Shown here: positions 17,243 through 25,711 of the stretch, piece after piece
Position numbering within the stretch: position 1 is the stretch's first letter
Layout of the letters: every line of letters starts with the position of its first letter
Source: Candidatus Jettenia ecosi
Lineage (GTDB): Bacteria; Planctomycetota; Brocadiia; Brocadiales; Brocadiaceae
DNA length: 64,000 bases
Direction: 5' to 3'
Assembly (NCBI GenBank): GCA_005524015.1
Contig: SULG01000001.1
Location: forward strand, 1 to 64,000
Notes under the pieces: generated by a model
What the model was told of the DNA's origin: nothing
Seen by the model: only the letters and a program-made list of their open reading frames with translations
Databases searched by the model: none
Position numbers and translations under genes: made by a program

Positions 17243-17832
17243 AGGCTTATATTTCTCCCAAGGCCCTTTATAATATTAACAAAGCCGATATCCTCGTAGG
17301 AAGCCGGCGTCTGTTAAAATTGTTTCCGGATATCGATGCTAAAAAAATGATCCTGGAAAAGAATTACAAAATTATGGTAGAGAGAATCAGTGCCTGGCGC
17401 TCTACAAAGCAGGTTGTAGTGCTGGTTAGTGGCGACCCGTGTTTTTTCAGTTATACGAAGATGCTGACAAAAGACATAGGCCGGGAATCTTGCTTAATCA
17501 TTCCCGGAATTAGCAGTATGCAGCTTGCCTTTGCAGCTATTGGTGAATGCTGGGACGATGCGTGCTTTATGAGTTTACACGGAAGAGATACCGAATATGC
17601 AGAGCTTGTGAAAAAGGTTAGAGAGCAGGGTAAGGTTGGAATATTGACGGATCATAAGAACACACCTGCTATTATTGCCCGCCGGTTATTAGAAAATGGA
17701 ATCCGGGAGAGACGTATGTTTGTGTGCGAGAATCTTTCCCTTCCGGATGAACGTGTCCACGAGGCAGATTTAGTTTCTGCATTGAATATAAAGACAAATG
17801 GGTTAGTCGTGGTGATTATCACAAAGAAGTAA
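17188..17832 (+). CDS. cbiE: cobalt-precorrin-7 C5-methyltransferase
   Basis: A 214-residue tetrapyrrole methylase of the CbiE/CobL N-terminal type that methylates C5 of cobalt-precorrin-7. It has VVIVGCGPGLKAYISPKALY at the N-terminus, VLVSGDPCFFSYTKML (SAM-binding GDP), IIPGISSMQLAFAAIG and LVVVIITKK at the end. It contains no CbiT (C15 methylase/decarboxylase) domain, so that step must be encoded elsewhere. The start codon ATG 17188 lies inside cbiD (55-bp overlap). Confidence 0.92.
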   Translation: MVRDYKNKVVIVGCGPGLKAYISPKALYNINKADILVGSRRLLKLFPDIDAKKMILEKNYKIMVERISAWRSTKQVVVLVSGDPCFFSYTKMLTKDIGRESCLIIPGISSMQLAFAAIGECWDDACFMSLHGRDTEYAELVKKVREQGKVGILTDHKNTPAIIARRLLENGIRERRMFVCENLSLPDERVHEADLVSALNIKTNGLVVVIITKK

Positions 17833-17888
17833 TTGTTTCGTTAGCCACGAATTGACACGAATAGGCACGAATAAAAAGGACACGGTAC

Positions 17889-18290
17889 AAGTTATTGCTA
17901 TAAGTTTAATGCATAGGAATTTCAATGTTTTGTTGTAGGGGCAGGTTTAAAACCTGCCCCTACTTGATGTTTAGGAAATTCAAAGTTTGTGTCAGAGCAT
18001 ACCGGACAACCCCCTGAATCCCCCTTTTTTAAGGGGGACTTGAAGAAATCCCCCTTAGGAAAGGGGGCAAGGGGGTTGTCTTTAAGCGCCATATGTCGTG
18101 TATCTAAAAAGTTGCCGAAGGCCTGGTTTGGTGTTAAGAAATTTCAATATTCTTTTGTGTAGGGGCGAACCTTGTGTTCGCTCAAATGGGAAACACAGAG
18201 AAACGTTTTGAAGTGTGCAAAGCAAGGGCGAACACAAGGTTCGCCCCTACAGAGATGATATAAAAAGTTATCGAAGGCCTAATTAAACTC
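17889..18290. repeat. linker/hairpin array A (between cbiE and cbiL)
   Basis: A modular stretch in which a linker (consensus pieces GTYGCCGAAGGCCT and ATRGGAATTTCAA) alternates with different hairpins. Order: linker about 17889-17926; hairpin 17936-17964 (GGGGCAGGTTTAAAACCTGC and its end); half-linker about 17965-18000; large hairpin about 18003-18080 (ACAACCCCCTGAATCCCCC ... AGGGGGTTGT); linker 18106-18147; palindrome P 18159-18250; linker 18262-18289. The same linkers and some of the same hairpins recur at 26820-27195 and 31906-32330. No gene is visible. Confidence 0.75.
18159..18250. repeat. about 92-bp palindromic repeat (family P, copy 2)
   Basis: Arms GTAGGGGCGAACCTTGTG and CACAAGGTTCGCCCCTAC form a long stem around a loop of about 50 nt. 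Same family as 16000-16090 and 25069-25161. Here it is one of the hairpin modules of array A. Confidence 0.88.
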
Positions 18291-18354
18291 GTGGCCAGAT
18301 AAATATAAGGCATGTATTTTATTTGAATAAATTCGTGTTCATTCGTGTAAATTC

Positions 18355-19071
18355 GTGGCTAAACATTCTACAGGTAATTTCTACGGCATCGGTTTAGGTC
18401 CGGGTGATCCGGAGCTCCTTACATTAAAAGCAATTCATACAATTCAGAAGGCGGACTATATTTTTGTTCCAAAATCTTCTTTAAAAGAAGATAGCCTGGC
18501 GCTGGAGATTGTTAAGGATTATGTAAAAGATAAAAAGGTAATAGAGCAGGTGTATCCTATGACGAAGGATACCGCGATTCTCAATACCGCATGGTTTAAA
18601 GCTGCAGAAGAGGTATATGCTCAAGTCATAGCCGGGTATGAAGTTGCTTATCTTACCCTTGGAGACCCCCTGACTTTTAGCACCTATATTTATTTGCTGC
18701 GTCATTTAACTTCTATGCTGCCAGATCAATGCATACACACCATTCCTGGTATCACTTCATATAATGCTGCTGCATGTTTAGCTAATTATCCGCTCCTGGC
18801 AGGGGATGAGAAATTGGCGGTAATTCCGGTACCAACAGATATGAATACATTACGCCCTATCCTTGAAACATTTGATACGGTTGTGATGATGAAGGTCGCC
18901 AAGAAATTGGACGAAGTGATTCAATTACTTGAGGAGTTAAAACTAGCAGAAAATGCCTTGTTTGCTTCTTATATTGGTCAGAAAAATGCATTTTTTACGT
19001 GTGACCTTATATCCCTGAAAAGCAGTGGAAGAGGGTATATGTCGGTTCTTATAGTAAGACAAAGGAAATAA
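18355..19071 (+). CDS. cbiL: precorrin-2 / cobalt-factor II C20-methyltransferase
   Basis: A 238-residue tetrapyrrole methylase of the CbiL/CobI type, methylating C20. Motifs: FYGIGLGPGDPELLTLKAIH, AYLTLGDPLTFSTYIYLLRH, IPGITSYNAAACLANYPLLA and VVMMKVAKKLDEVIQLL. The start is GTG at 18355, with the next codons AKHSTGNFYGIG. No good ribosome-binding site is present, and the GTG lies inside a dispersed TTCGTGTTCATTCGTG repeat, so the translational start may have been captured from the repeat. It belongs with the cbi genes upstream but is 520 bp away across a repeat array. Confidence 0.92.
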   Translation: MAKHSTGNFYGIGLGPGDPELLTLKAIHTIQKADYIFVPKSSLKEDSLALEIVKDYVKDKKVIEQVYPMTKDTAILNTAWFKAAEEVYAQVIAGYEVAYLTLGDPLTFSTYIYLLRHLTSMLPDQCIHTIPGITSYNAAACLANYPLLAGDEKLAVIPVPTDMNTLRPILETFDTVVMMKVAKKLDEVIQLLEELKLAENALFASYIGQKNAFFTCDLISLKSSGRGYMSVLIVRQRK

Positions 19072-19163
19072 TGAAAAGAAATGAGTCTATAAACTGAGAG
19101 AAATTTGTCTAAGATTCTGGATAAATTTTAGAGAAAGATAGTCGGCCTCTAAAAGATTTCTGA

Positions 19164-19715
19164 TATGAAATAACTTATCAGTCCAAGGGATTAGAGGCTC
19201 TTCTTTCTGATAATTATATGGGATGTGTAGCTAAGCTTACTGCCCATCAAGAAGAACAATTAAAAGAACATCTCAGAGGTAATCTTTATCGCACTGCGAA
19301 AGAGATTGGAGAGTGTATCAAAGAAACCTTTAAGGTACGTTATACCTCAGAAGGGATAGTATACACTCTTCATCGACTTGGATTTGTTTATAAAAAGACT
19401 ACCTCAGTTCCTGGCAAAGCAAATCCAGAAGCACAACGAGAATTTATTAATCAGTATCAACAATTCAAAAAAACAAAGGCATATTCAGATAAAATCTTCT
19501 TTATCGATGCCGTACATCCTCATTACAATTCTCTGCCTGCTCACTCGTGGATAGAGAAAGGAACAACCAAAGAACTTTCCACAAACACAGAAAGAGAGCG
19601 GATAAATCTTAACGGAGCACTTGATACAGAAACTCATGAAATTATCCTCAGAGAGGATACTATAGATAACTTAAGGAAAAATGCTCCATTGTTATTCTTT
19701 TACTCTTTTGGCTGA
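19164..19715 (+). pseudogene. IS630-type transposase remnant
   Basis: A fragment of a second, different IS630 transposase. The open part contains a degenerate start (YQSKGLEALLSDNYMG), a winged-helix region (TAKEIGECIKETFKVRYTSE then GIVYTLHRLGFVYKK) and the first catalytic Asp in KIFFIDAVHPHYNSLPAHSW. It continues to RINLNGALDTETHEIILRED and then diverges and stops. The second Asp and the Glu are missing, and the N-terminal helix-turn-helix is cut by a stop at 19161. Non-functional. Confidence 0.85.
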
Positions 19716-20080
19716 AAATTTTCAAATTATTGGTACTCAAATTTCGAAAACCTGATTTATTTCACTATAAAGCCCGCTTTCCGCACCTATTTATAAGTCT
19801 TTATTTATTAATAAGTTACAAAACTGCAAATTTGGCAGTTAAAAAATTAAGTTTAGTAATTTCAATAACTTATGACTTTTAAGTGCGAAATATGGATTAA
19901 AGTTTTCTTTATCTTATTAATGATAAAGTGGTTAAAAAACAAAAGAAAAGAAATGTTAGATGTTTATAATCTCATTCAGGAATGATTGGAACAACCTTTG
20001 CGTGTTTTGTTGTAAAATTAGTATAACTTTCTTTCTATGTACTGAATTGTTTCAAAATGAAAATACACGAGGAGAAGATA
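19716..20080. other. AT-rich intergenic stretch
   Basis: About 365 bp between the transposase remnant and the glycine-zipper gene. I see no gene and no clear repeat. The last 40 bp hold the ribosome-binding site ACGAGGAGAAG for the next gene. Confidence 0.4.
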
Positions 20081-20578
20081 ATGAAGAGAATGATATATTT
20101 ATTGATTTTACTATTCATAACAACATGTATTATGGATTCTGCTCTGGCTCAGGGATTAATTATCTACCCAGCAAAAGGCCAGAGTCAGGAACAGATGGAA
20201 AAGGATAAGTTTGAGTGTCACTCCTGGGCGAAACAGCAGACCGGATTTGATCCTATGGTAGCGTCCAATGTTCCACAGCAACCATCAGCCCAAAGTAAGG
20301 GAAGTGTCGCTGGAGGTGCTGCTAAAGGAGCCGCAGGAGGAGCATTGCTTGGTGCAGGTATCGGCGCAATTGCCGGTGATGCAGGTAAGGGCGCTGCTAT
20401 CGGCGCTGCCTCCGGTGGTGGCCTTGGTGGCATAAGGAGTCGCAAACAGAAAAAACAGATGGAACAGGCGCAGCAACAGCAGATCAAGCAGCAATCTGCC
20501 CAGTATACTCAAAAGCAGAGCGAATATAACCGCGCATACAGCGCATGTCTTGAAGCAAAAGGATATACGGTGAAATAA
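20081..20578 (+). CDS. secreted glycine-zipper protein
   Basis: A 165-residue exported protein. The signal peptide is residues about 1-24 (MIYLLILLFITTCIMDSALA). The mature part has two Cys in all (FECHSWAKQQ and, near the C-terminus, YSACLEAKGY) and a central glycine-zipper (about residues 75-120, GGAAKGAAGGALLGAGIG then AIAGDAGKGAAIGAASGGG) able to insert in a membrane, followed by a Gln-rich helix (QAQQQQIKQQ). I chose ATG 20081 because AGGAG lies directly upstream; an in-frame ATG at 20057 would put that site inside the gene. It is related to YMGG-like/glycine-zipper envelope proteins of unknown role and forms an operon with the next gene (11 bp apart). Confidence 0.78.
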   Translation: MKRMIYLLILLFITTCIMDSALAQGLIIYPAKGQSQEQMEKDKFECHSWAKQQTGFDPMVASNVPQQPSAQSKGSVAGGAAKGAAGGALLGAGIGAIAGDAGKGAAIGAASGGGLGGIRSRKQKKQMEQAQQQQIKQQSAQYTQKQSEYNRAYSACLEAKGYTVK

Positions 20579-20589
20579 AGGAGAGAACT

Positions 20590-21024
20590 ATGAAAACATT
20601 GAAACTAACAGTTTTGTCCGTTGTATGTGCCTATCTTATACCCCTGGTATCTCATGCGGGTGATTTTGACGGGTCAAAGCCACTGCTTTTTTCTATAAAA
20701 AATGTAATTGAGTGCTCACCGAATGGTGAATGCCATCCAGTAACAGTCGAAGATGTTAATTTGCCGCACTTTCTTATGATAGATTTTACGAAAAAGACAA
20801 TCAGTCCTTTGGTTGAGGGCAAGGAAGACCGAAATACTCTCATTAAACGTATGGAAAGTATAGAGGGAAAGTTGATCCTGCAAGGAGCAGAAAAGGGTAG
20901 AGAAGGTATACGAAATGTTATTGGCTGGACGGCATCAATTTCGGAAGAGACGGGTAAAACCGTGGTGACGATCTCCGGTGATGATGTGGCCTTTGTCGTT
21001 TTTGGCGCTTGTCTGCCCCGTTAG
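20590..21024 (+). CDS. secreted protein of unknown function
   Basis: A 144-residue exported protein. Its signal peptide (residues about 1-23, LTVLSVVCAYLIPLVSHA) precedes a small domain with two closely spaced Cys (VIECSPNGECHPV) and a third near the C-terminus (VFGACLPR). I know of similar unnamed proteins but no defined function; the visible pattern DFTKKTISPLVEGKEDRNT does not point to an enzyme. A strong AAAGGAGAGAACT ribosome-binding site precedes ATG. It is 11 bp after the glycine-zipper gene, so both are probably made together in the envelope. Confidence 0.75.
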   Translation: MKTLKLTVLSVVCAYLIPLVSHAGDFDGSKPLLFSIKNVIECSPNGECHPVTVEDVNLPHFLMIDFTKKTISPLVEGKEDRNTLIKRMESIEGKLILQGAEKGREGIRNVIGWTASISEETGKTVVTISGDDVAFVVFGACLPR

Positions 21025-21407
21025 AATCTCTTGATGGGAATATATGATTGTGAATTTCAATAGCGTGTGGGAATTATCTTATCTTGCGTGAAATTGAACC
21101 CATTGTTCCCACCTTTTCAAAGGAATAAATGAGCGGTAAATATTTTAATGATTCTAACCGGAAAGAAAGGAGAATAGTAAGAAAGCAGCAAAAAGAATTT
21201 TTGCCCGTATGCCGTAATCAGCAAAAAGTGGTGTGTCATATGAGACTATACAACGGGTATACGATGATCACCAAGAGAAATTTCGACAGGAAACTTCAAC
21301 CACAACGAAAGGAAAACAGCCATGAATAATCAAAACAGCGCGCAGGGTCACCTGCCGCTCGACTCTCCCATGAAATCACCCGCAGAGGCCCTGCACTTCA
21401 GAAAAAA
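21025..21407. other. intergenic stretch upstream of the DUF4410 gene
   Basis: No convincing gene. An open frame from ATG 21322 runs out of phase into the DUF4410 gene; an extra A in the A7 run at about 21394-21400 would join it to ATG 21408, so it may be the true N-terminus of that gene. Nothing else was noticed. Confidence 0.4.
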
Positions 21408-22110
21408 ATGCCGGCTATCGTGGCGGGTCTGTTCGCTCTGGCATTTCTTGCCGGGTGTGCCTCAACCAAGGTCTCCGACCAACAGCAACTCGTGACCGGA
21501 AAGCTTCCCCGTCCCAATCATATCCTGGTGTATGACTTCGTTGCCACGCACGGCGATGTTCCGGCGGATTCATCGATAGCCAACGCGTATTCCGAGCACG
21601 AAACACCACAAACCGCCGAGGAGATCGAGACCGGCCGTCAGATAAGGAGCTGAAATTGCGGAACAGTTGGTAGAGGAGATTCGCGGTATGGGAATGCCAG
21701 CGGTACGGGCTGAGATGGGAACAACGCCGCAGATAAACGACATTGTGATTCGGGGCTATCTCCTCACGGTTAACGAGGGCAGCGCCGCCAAACGCATGAC
21801 TATCGGATTTGGTTCCGGCTCGTCCAAGTTGCAAGTAGCTGCCGAGGGTTACCAGATGACGGCTCAGGGGCTGCGAAAACTCGGATCCGGTACCGTAGCT
21901 TCCGGCGGCAGTAAAGCCCCGGGGGCGGCTTTGGGGGTTGTCGGCTTAATTGCCGCCGCCAACCCTGCCGGACCCATCGTCAGTAGCGGGATGAAAGTTT
22001 ACGGGGAGGCAAGCGGCAAAGCTAAGATTGGGGGCAGAGCCCGGCAGGCTGCTAAGGAAATTGCCAGTCATCTCAAGACACGATTCGAGGAACAGGGCTG
22101 GATTGATTAG
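21408..22110 (+). pseudogene. DUF4410 lipoprotein, frameshifted
   Basis: Two adjoining frames together give one DUF4410 protein. The first (21408-21653) has a lipoprotein signal (FALAFLAGCASTKVSDQQQL) and the start of the domain (RPNHILVYDFVATHGDVPAD). The second (from about 21650) continues AEQLVEEIRGMGMPAVRAE, INDIVIRGYLLTVNEGSAAK and RMTIGFGSGSSKLQV, and ends KTRFEEQGWID. One surplus base near 21647 in ATAAGGAGC breaks the frame; without it the join reads RQIGAEIAEQL. Base composition is clearly more GC-rich than that of neighbours, suggesting recent transfer. It is either a pseudogene or a sequencing error. DUF4410 proteins are envelope lipoproteins of unknown role. Confidence 0.8.
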
Positions 22111-22148
22111 GAAACCGGACGTTGGTGATGGATCGCCGACTGGTTCTA

Positions 22149-22580
22149 TCCATATTCAACCCCGAAGGGATGACATCTCAACGCAGATTCTTATGTCACC
22201 CCTTCGGGGTTCACCATCCTTTTCTCTCTTGTTTGCTATAATCATGACATCCCTACGGGATTAGGTAGAGACGCAAGATTTTGCGTCTCTACAACCGACA
22301 AATGCAACATTTTGCGTCTCCAAAATCTTGCGTCTGTACCATTGCAAAATCTTGTAAGTACCTGAACATAAATCTTTGCATATTGAAAACCCCTGTATGC
22401 AAAGATACATGTACAAAAATTTGTGGTCAGGTACTTATCTCTCCAGGTGTTTTTAGGTGTAGAGACAGGTTTCAAACCTGTTGTCTCTATGGTAAAGATT
22501 GATCACGATACCGGAGAACTTTAGTTTACAACACCTCGTCTCTACCATGTGCCGTCTGGTTTCAATCGTTGATCACTATA
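22149..22580 (-). repeat. composite repeat element, copy R1 (reverse orientation)
   Basis: Read on the minus strand from 22580, this begins TATAGTGATCAACG, then has the paired GACAGGTTTGAAACCTGTC-type and GACGCAAAATCTTGCGTC hairpins, then the ATCCCGTAGGGATGTCATGA and CCCCGAAGGGGTGACAT segments. It shares this order with copies at 25191, 29925, 36543 and 46836. An 83-bp palindrome (22355-22437) has inserted into it. No coding function is visible. Confidence 0.8.
22355..22437. repeat. 83-bp palindromic element (copy 1)
   Basis: It begins TAAGTACCTGAACATAAAT and ends with its inverse, ATTTGTGGTCAGGTACTTA. The length is exactly 83 bp, as in the copies at 52438-52520 and 52935-53017. It is nested inside composite repeat R1. 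Confidence 0.88.
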
Positions 22581-22903
22581 ATTGCCTTAAACATAGGATG
22601 TCTTGCGAGGGTCTTTTCCGAAGTAATCCTTTAATCCTTGATTTTCCTTTACAAAGAAATAAATGGTATGGTAGTGTACAAAAATGCAAATCTTTAGAAG
22701 CTTTGAATTTTCTGAGGAAAACCAGCTACGCTCTAATGATATTTTATTCTGAGACCACGAATAGTAATGCATGATAAAAGAGAGTATGAGAATTGTTTCA
22801 GAAAAGATCCTCGCAATGATACCTTATGTTTCATCTATTGTGAGACGTTCTTTTAGAAAATCAGTTTAACTTTTGGCAATACTTCATTAGGGGAGGGACG
22901 GTT
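22581..22903. other. intergenic stretch with decayed repeat pieces
   Basis: No gene. Short pieces resemble the inner arms of the element at 28794-28973 (TTGCGAGGGTCTTTTCCGAA near 22606 and GATCCTCGCAATGA near 22806), so this is probably a degenerate copy of that element. The end contains the AGGGGAGGGACGGTT ribosome-binding site of the patatin gene. Confidence 0.4.
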
Positions 22904-24301
22904 ATGAAAACAGGTCTTCATTTTTTCCTTCTGTGGACAGGCATTCTTACCACTTTTTTTCTTATGTCTGGTTGTGTGCATTATCCTGTCAATAAACCCC
23001 TCACAAAAATCGACCCTGACAGCGGGTACCGCGGGAAGTTTATGGGTACACCAGGAAATTCTCATGAACTGGCTTTATTTCTTACATTCTCTGGTGGCGG
23101 TACACGGGCCTCTGCTTTAGCGTATGGTGTTCTTGAAGAACTGAGAAAGACAGAAGTAACACTGCATGGCCAAAGGCGGAAACTCCTCGATGAGGTTGAC
23201 GGCATTGCTGGAGTATCCGGAGGCAGTTTTACCGCTGCCTATTACGGTCTTTTTGGTGACCGTATCTTTGAGGATTTTGAACAGAAATTCTTGAAAAAAA
23301 ATGTTCAGGGATCCCTTGTACGGAGGATGTTACTGAGACCTGACAATTGGGTTCGTCTTTCCTCTCCCTTTTTTGACCGGAGCGACCTTGCAGGAGAATA
23401 TTATAACAAACATATTTTTGATGAAAAAACCTTTAGTGATATAGCAGCCAGGAAAGGCCCTATGATCCATATTAACGCAACCGATATGGTGACGGGTATA
23501 CGACTGGCATTTCACCAGGATTCATTTGATGTTATCTGCTCAGATGTATCTAGCTTTCCTGTCGCGCGTGCAGTAGCAGCTTCATCAGCGGTACCCATCC
23601 TCCTCACACCAGTTACTATTCGTAACTATTCCAATAACTGTGGTTATACACTTCCCGAACAAATGGATAGGGTTTTAAAGGAACAGGATACTTCATCACG
23701 GACATTTCATCTTGTAAGCAACACCAGACCCTACCTGGATTCCGAGAAAAGGAAGTATATCCATCTTGTTGATGGAGGTGTATCCGATAATCTTGGGCTG
23801 AGAGCTGCTCTTGATAGGATACTAGCCCTTGGAAGTTTTTGGGATTCGGTTAAATATTTGGGACTTGAGAATATCCATAAGGTGGTTTTCGTTGTAGTAA
23901 ATGCAGAGACCGCGGTTGATAACAGATTGAGTCTTCTGGGGCAGCCACCTCCCTTCTCTGCAATGCTCAAGTCGTATTCATCGGTATCGATTACACGATA
24001 CAATTACGAGACCATTATGCTGCTGAGAGAGAGTTTCTATAAATGGACAAAAGAGGTTCAAAAAAACAGGTGCGGAGATGGCCCGATTGTAACGGAGCCG
24101 GGTGGCTGCGGAGATATCAAATTTTATCTCGTTGAGGTAAGGTTTGATATGTTAAAGGATGATGCCGAACGCGAATACCTCAAGGGCTTACCGACCTCAT
24201 TTAAATTATCCGCAGAACAGGTTGATCATCTGCGTGAAGTTGCTCATCGAATACTCACAGAATCAAAGGACTTCCAGCAGCTTCTGGCAGAATTGCAATA
24301 A
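22904..24301 (+). CDS. patatin-like phospholipase lipoprotein
   Basis: A 465-residue patatin-family lipid acyl hydrolase with a Ser-Asp dyad. The signal peptide ends in a lipobox (FFLMSGC at about residue 25), so it should be lipid-anchored. The oxyanion loop is LTFSGGGTRASALAYGVLEE, the nucleophile elbow GIAGVSGGSFTAAYYG (GxSxG), and the catalytic Asp HLVDGGVSDNLGLRAAL. The family fold spans residues about 50-330; the remainder is helical. It opens a series of envelope lipoproteins and is followed 55 bp later by a DUF3313 gene. Its substrate cannot be inferred. Confidence 0.92.
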   Translation: MKTGLHFFLLWTGILTTFFLMSGCVHYPVNKPLTKIDPDSGYRGKFMGTPGNSHELALFLTFSGGGTRASALAYGVLEELRKTEVTLHGQRRKLLDEVDGIAGVSGGSFTAAYYGLFGDRIFEDFEQKFLKKNVQGSLVRRMLLRPDNWVRLSSPFFDRSDLAGEYYNKHIFDEKTFSDIAARKGPMIHINATDMVTGIRLAFHQDSFDVICSDVSSFPVARAVAASSAVPILLTPVTIRNYSNNCGYTLPEQMDRVLKEQDTSSRTFHLVSNTRPYLDSEKRKYIHLVDGGVSDNLGLRAALDRILALGSFWDSVKYLGLENIHKVVFVVVNAETAVDNRLSLLGQPPPFSAMLKSYSSVSITRYNYETIMLLRESFYKWTKEVQKNRCGDGPIVTEPGGCGDIKFYLVEVRFDMLKDDAEREYLKGLPTSFKLSAEQVDHLREVAHRILTESKDFQQLLAELQ

Positions 24302-24356
24302 TAGTATTGTTATTTGCGTATTTTACCATTTTAACAATTTTAGAAAGGAGGATAAG

Positions 24357-25022
24357 TTGAAAATATCAAAAAAGGTCGTAAGTGTAATAATTGCTCCGTT
24401 CATAGTTACGATGGCAGTATCATGTGCACAAACCCGCTATTCAGGTTTCCTATCCGATTATTCTGGTTTTAAAGAGGGTCCTTCGGGTGGGGCTGACCTT
24501 CTTTATATGAAAGAGGGCGTTGATTTCAGCAAATATAATAAAATCATGATGGACCAGGTAGTTTTTTATTTCAGCGAGGATTCAGAAAACAAGGGCATCC
24601 AGCCGGAAGTGATGAAAGAGCTGGCTGATGAATTCCATAAGACCTTTGCAGAAGTAGTTGGCGCCGACTATCCTTTTACCGAAACGCCTGGCTCCGATGT
24701 AGTTCGTATACGTACTGCGATAACCGATATAAAGCAGAGCCATCCAGGCATTGGGGTTGTAACTACCATAGTTCCGCAAGCCCTTGTTATCAGCACGATC
24801 AAGAAAGCAGCAACGGGAAAACATACGGGCGTTGGGAGTGCAAGCATGGAAGTAGAGTTCCTTGACTCAATGAGTAATGAGCGCATTGCTGCCGCTATTG
24901 ATACAAGATCGGGGGGAAAACTCGCTGGCTGGTCTAAATATGGAGCAGTAAAGGAGGCCTTTAAATTCTGGGCAGAAAGGCTCAAAAAACGCCTTGATAA
25001 ACTTCACAGCAGGGAGGGATAG
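24357..25022 (+). CDS. DUF3313 family lipoprotein
   Basis: A 221-residue lipoprotein of the DUF3313 type. I chose TTG 24357 because AGAAAGGAGGATAAG stands directly upstream and the encoded N-terminus is a signal peptide with lipobox (IVTMAVSCAQ). The frame is open further upstream to 24159 but that part overlaps the patatin gene. Domain features are YSGFLSDYSGFKEGPSGGAD, the central ITDIKQSHPGIGVVTTIVPQ and SMEVEFLDSMSNERIAAAID. A second related gene lies at 28008. The function of DUF3313 proteins is unknown. Confidence 0.82.
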   Translation: MKISKKVVSVIIAPFIVTMAVSCAQTRYSGFLSDYSGFKEGPSGGADLLYMKEGVDFSKYNKIMMDQVVFYFSEDSENKGIQPEVMKELADEFHKTFAEVVGADYPFTETPGSDVVRIRTAITDIKQSHPGIGVVTTIVPQALVISTIKKAATGKHTGVGSASMEVEFLDSMSNERIAAAIDTRSGGKLAGWSKYGAVKEAFKFWAERLKKRLDKLHSREG

Positions 25023-25068
25023 ACCACAAAGGGTTTTTCGTAACTACTCAAAATAAGTTGCAACCGGG

Positions 25069-25161
25069 GTAGGGGCGAACCTTGTGTTCGCCCTTGTTAT
25101 GGGAAAACATATCGGTTCTGGATTTGCACAAAATGTGGACGAACACAAGGTTCGCCCCTAC
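25069..25161. repeat. about 93-bp palindromic repeat (family P, copy 3)
   Basis: The arms GTAGGGGCGAACCTTGTG and its inverse ending TTCGCCCCTAC enclose a loop of about 45 nt. Third copy of the family seen at 16000 and 18159. It lies just after the DUF3313 gene, so it could also act as a terminator. Confidence 0.87.
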
Positions 25162-25190
25162 CTGTAATCCAACAGTATTTTAAGTATAAG

Positions 25191-25630
25191 TATAGTGATC
25201 AACGATTGAAACCAGACAGCATATGGCAGAGACAAAGTTTTGTAAACTACATGTTCTCCGGTATCGTGATCAATCTTTACCATGGAAACACTCACGGAGT
25301 CGATGTAGGGCGAGGCTTTAGCCTTGCCAGGCAACCCTAAAGGGATGCCCTACGTACTTGAAATTTCTCAACGTTAAACGTAGGGATACACGATGTTGCA
25401 ATTGTAGAGACGCAAAATCTTGCATCTCTACCTTATTTCCCTGCCTAATCCCGTAGGGATGTCATGATTATAGCAAAAAAGAGAGAAAAGGATGGTGAAC
25501 CCCGAAGGGGTGACATAAGAATCTGCGTTGAGGTGCCTCCCTTCGGGATTTGATGGTAGGGTATATTGTATCTACAATCATTTCGCCCCTTCAGGGTTGA
25601 ATGCGGTGCGGTTTCATAGAGGGTACTATA
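25191..25630 (+). repeat. composite repeat element, copy R2
   Basis: A full-length copy (about 440 bp) bounded by TATAGTGATCAACG at the left and GGGTACTATA at the right. It carries an inner TCGTGATCAATCTTTACCAT, a GTAGGGC...GCCCTAC hairpin, GACGCAAAATCTTGCATC, ATCCCGTAGGGATGTCATGA and CCCCGAAGGGGTGACAT. Its first 90 bp match the start of R1. It fills most of the gap between the DUF3313 and the next lipoprotein gene. Confidence 0.8.
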
Positions 25631-25711
25631 ACTATGGTTTTTCAAGGCTTTCTGAAATCATCAGAAAAATTCGGTCATGAATAATTTGAGATTTGATAAG
25701 ACGGGTGGGCA

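Noticed and set aside
17889-18290. possible CRISPR or integron attC array
   Set aside because: Linkers and hairpins alternate, but there are no spacers of constant length, no integrase and no attC core sites seen.
21129-21329. 66-codon frame before the DUF4410 gene
   Set aside because: Arg/Lys-rich composition, no ribosome-binding site and no recognisable domain.
22499-22774. 91-codon frame across composite repeat R1
   Set aside because: It begins inside a repeat element and looks like repeat translation.
24159-24356. upstream extension of the DUF3313 frame
   Set aside because: It overlaps the patatin gene and lacks a ribosome-binding site; TTG 24357 has an excellent one and starts a signal peptide.
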